The notes beneath the pieces are model-generated. The model was given only the letters and a program-made list of their open reading frames with translations, was not told the origin of the DNA and ran no database searches. The translations under genes were made by a program, and so were the position numbers. Below are positions 63,113 through 64,000 of a DNA stretch of 64,000 nt, one piece after another (position 1 is the stretch's first letter; each line of letters starts with the position of its first letter). Source of the DNA: Moraxella sp. FZFQ2102 (GTDB lineage: Bacteria; Pseudomonadota; Gammaproteobacteria; Pseudomonadales; Moraxellaceae); assembly GCF_024137865.1 (NCBI RefSeq), contig NZ_CP099960.1, forward strand, positions 1,178,001 through 1,242,000, read 5' to 3'.

Positions 63113-64000
63113 TGTAGTGGTCAACTAATTCAACAGTCCCTGATAAGTTGATTTTGCTGGAACTGGTGCCAGACCTTGATTGTATTGATGTGGACGAATG
63201 TGATTATAATACATCACATAGTCTTTGACATCATTCATTGCACTTTCAACATCACGATAACCGCCTTTTGGCATCCACTCATGTTTAAAACTACGAAACC
63301 ATCGCTCCATTGGGGCATTATCCCAACAATTGCCTCGGCGACTCATGCTTTGGACTAGCTTGTGTCTGTTTACACAAGCTGTAAACTTGTCACTGCCATA
63401 AATACTGCCTTGATCGGAGTGAAAGATCATGTTTGGTGTGTGTTTGATGTTTAGCATGGCATGGTTTAATGCATCAATCACTAAATTTGCATCATGACGA
63501 TTACCAAGCTTCCAGCCCACTACTTGACGATTGGATAAATTAATAACCACTGCCAAATAATGCCACACGCCGTTAACCTTCAGATAGGTTGTATCACCAC
63601 AAAGCACCGTTATATGAGGCTTAGGACTAAACTGTCGCTCCAGAATATTGTCAAATATTTGGCCATTGTCTTTGTCTTGATAACGCCATTTTTGCGGTTG
63701 TTTGCTAAATAAGCCTTGCTGCTTCATAAGCTTACGCACTAAATACAAGCCAACTGTGATACCTTTTGCTTGCAATCGTGCTTTGATACTGCGTTTACCT
63801 GCTGAGCCTCTGCTTTCGTCAAAAATGGCTTTTATGTGAGTGGCGATACCAACATGCTTAGCTGGTTTATTAGCCTGTCGTAACTGGGTATAGTAAGCAC
63901 TTTCACTGACGCCAAATAACTTACATAAACGCTTGATGCCGTGCGATTTTAATGTCTTAATTGCTTGGTATTTTTGCTCTCGAGAGATATTAAAATCGCT
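63113..64000 (-). mobile_element. IS3-family insertion sequence (one end inside the window)
   Basis: The element holds an OrfB-type DDE transposase. Its visible end is probably near 63113, where TGTAGTGGTCAACTAATTCAAC looks like a terminal repeat beginning with TG. The other end and OrfA are outside the window, so the terminal repeat and any target duplication cannot be checked. Only 29 bp (63084-63112) separate this end from the last CRISPR repeat. Confidence 0.75.
63125..64000 (-). CDS. IS3-family transposase OrfB (partial, N-terminus beyond the window)
   Basis: At least 291 residues; the frame is open to the edge of the window with no ATG, GTG or TTG upstream of 63775 inside it. An HTH_21-like N-terminal part (IKRLCKLFGVSESAYYTQLRQAN, and SAGKRSIKARLQAKGITVGLYLVRKLMKQQGL) is followed by the rve DDE domain: first Asp in LCGDTTYLKVNGVWHYLAVVIN, second Asp in MIFHSDQGSIYGS, Glu in RGNCWDNAPMERWFRSFKHEW. 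All three catalytic residues are present, so it may be active. In IS3 elements OrfAB is made by programmed frameshift from an upstream OrfA, which is not visible here. It reads towards the CRISPR array. Confidence 0.9.
   Translation of the reverse strand, partial: SDFNISREQKYQAIKTLKSHGIKRLCKLFGVSESAYYTQLRQANKPAKHVGIATHIKAIFDESRGSAGKRSIKARLQAKGITVGLYLVRKLMKQQGLFSKQPQKWRYQDKDNGQIFDNILERQFSPKPHITVLCGDTTYLKVNGVWHYLAVVINLSNRQVVGWKLGNRHDANLVIDALNHAMLNIKHTPNMIFHSDQGSIYGSDKFTACVNRHKLVQSMSRRGNCWDNAPMERWFRSFKHEWMPKGGYRDVESAMNDVKDYVMYYNHIRPHQYNQGLAPVPAKSTYQGLLN

Noticed and set aside
61554..64000. Search for cas genes near the array
   Set aside because: None of Cas1, Cas2/3 or Csy1-4 can be seen; the space is taken by tex on the left and the IS on the right. 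The I-F assignment rests only on the repeat.
1..64000. tRNA, rRNA, tmRNA or classical riboswitches
   Set aside because: No cloverleaf, rRNA segment or known aptamer core was recognised in the intergenic regions; in particular there is no fluoride riboswitch before crcB.

Overview
The window looks like a chromosomal segment from a Moraxella-type gammaproteobacterium (Moraxellaceae). The basis is a McaP-like GDSL autotransporter, a ZnuD-type zinc receptor, the block galU - pgi - ugd-like - galE that resembles the conserved flank of Moraxellaceae surface-polysaccharide loci, and dense short operons. No rRNA or tRNA gene was recognised. The species cannot be fixed from sequence alone.

Layout. 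1-14.5 kb is housekeeping: a b561/PepSY redox pair, the McaP-like esterase, dgt, a methyltransferase, a GT2 enzyme, xerD, tusA, the recN-yqgE-yqgF overlap operon, rlmB, crcB, rsuA, yigZ and a VIT-family metal transporter. 14.7-17.5 kb is the zinc receptor with a Zur-box-like palindrome inside its promoter. 17.6-27.4 kb holds a DksA-like protein, pepA divergent from lptFG, a DUF1615 lipoprotein, tesB and plsB. 27.7-41.3 kb is a surface-polysaccharide locus. Its first five genes are AT-rich and variable: a PglF-like dehydratase, a PglE-like aminotransferase, a 1270-residue GT2/TagF-like polymerase, a GT-D-fold enzyme and a Stealth phosphotransferase. They are followed by precursor genes with backbone-like composition: galU, pgi, a UGD-like protein without its catalytic residues, and galE. 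41.4-61.5 kb is again core: acyl-CoA dehydrogenase, aroE, pabC-mltG-tmk, a DegP-type protease, dapA, a BamC-like lipoprotein stub, purC, parC, phhB, ettA, ompR and tex. 61.55-63.08 kb is a type I-F-type CRISPR array of 26 repeats, and from about 63.11 kb to the end lies an IS3-family element.

How the parts fit. The polysaccharide locus is predicted to make UDP-4-amino-4,6-dideoxy sugar, UDP-Glc and UDP-Gal, and to assemble a phosphodiester-linked, teichoic-acid-like polymer by a glycosyltransferase/TagF fusion plus a Stealth phosphotransferase. No export genes and no CDP-glycerol synthase lie in the window.

The most unusual observations are: (1) the CRISPR array has only 15 distinct spacers among 25. 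A complete second copy of an eight-spacer block is split in two by an inserted, itself partly duplicated, five-spacer cassette; (2) an IS3 element sits about 30 bp from the leader-side end of that array, with its transposase reading into the array in the crRNA-sense direction; (3) a UGD-like protein inside the sugar operon has lost its catalytic Cys, Lys and Asn; (4) a GT2-TagF polymerase fusion is present; (5) ParC has Phe at position 80, a classical quinolone-resistance position; (6) a small gene after ettA is broken by one TAG codon, with a decayed duplication next to it.
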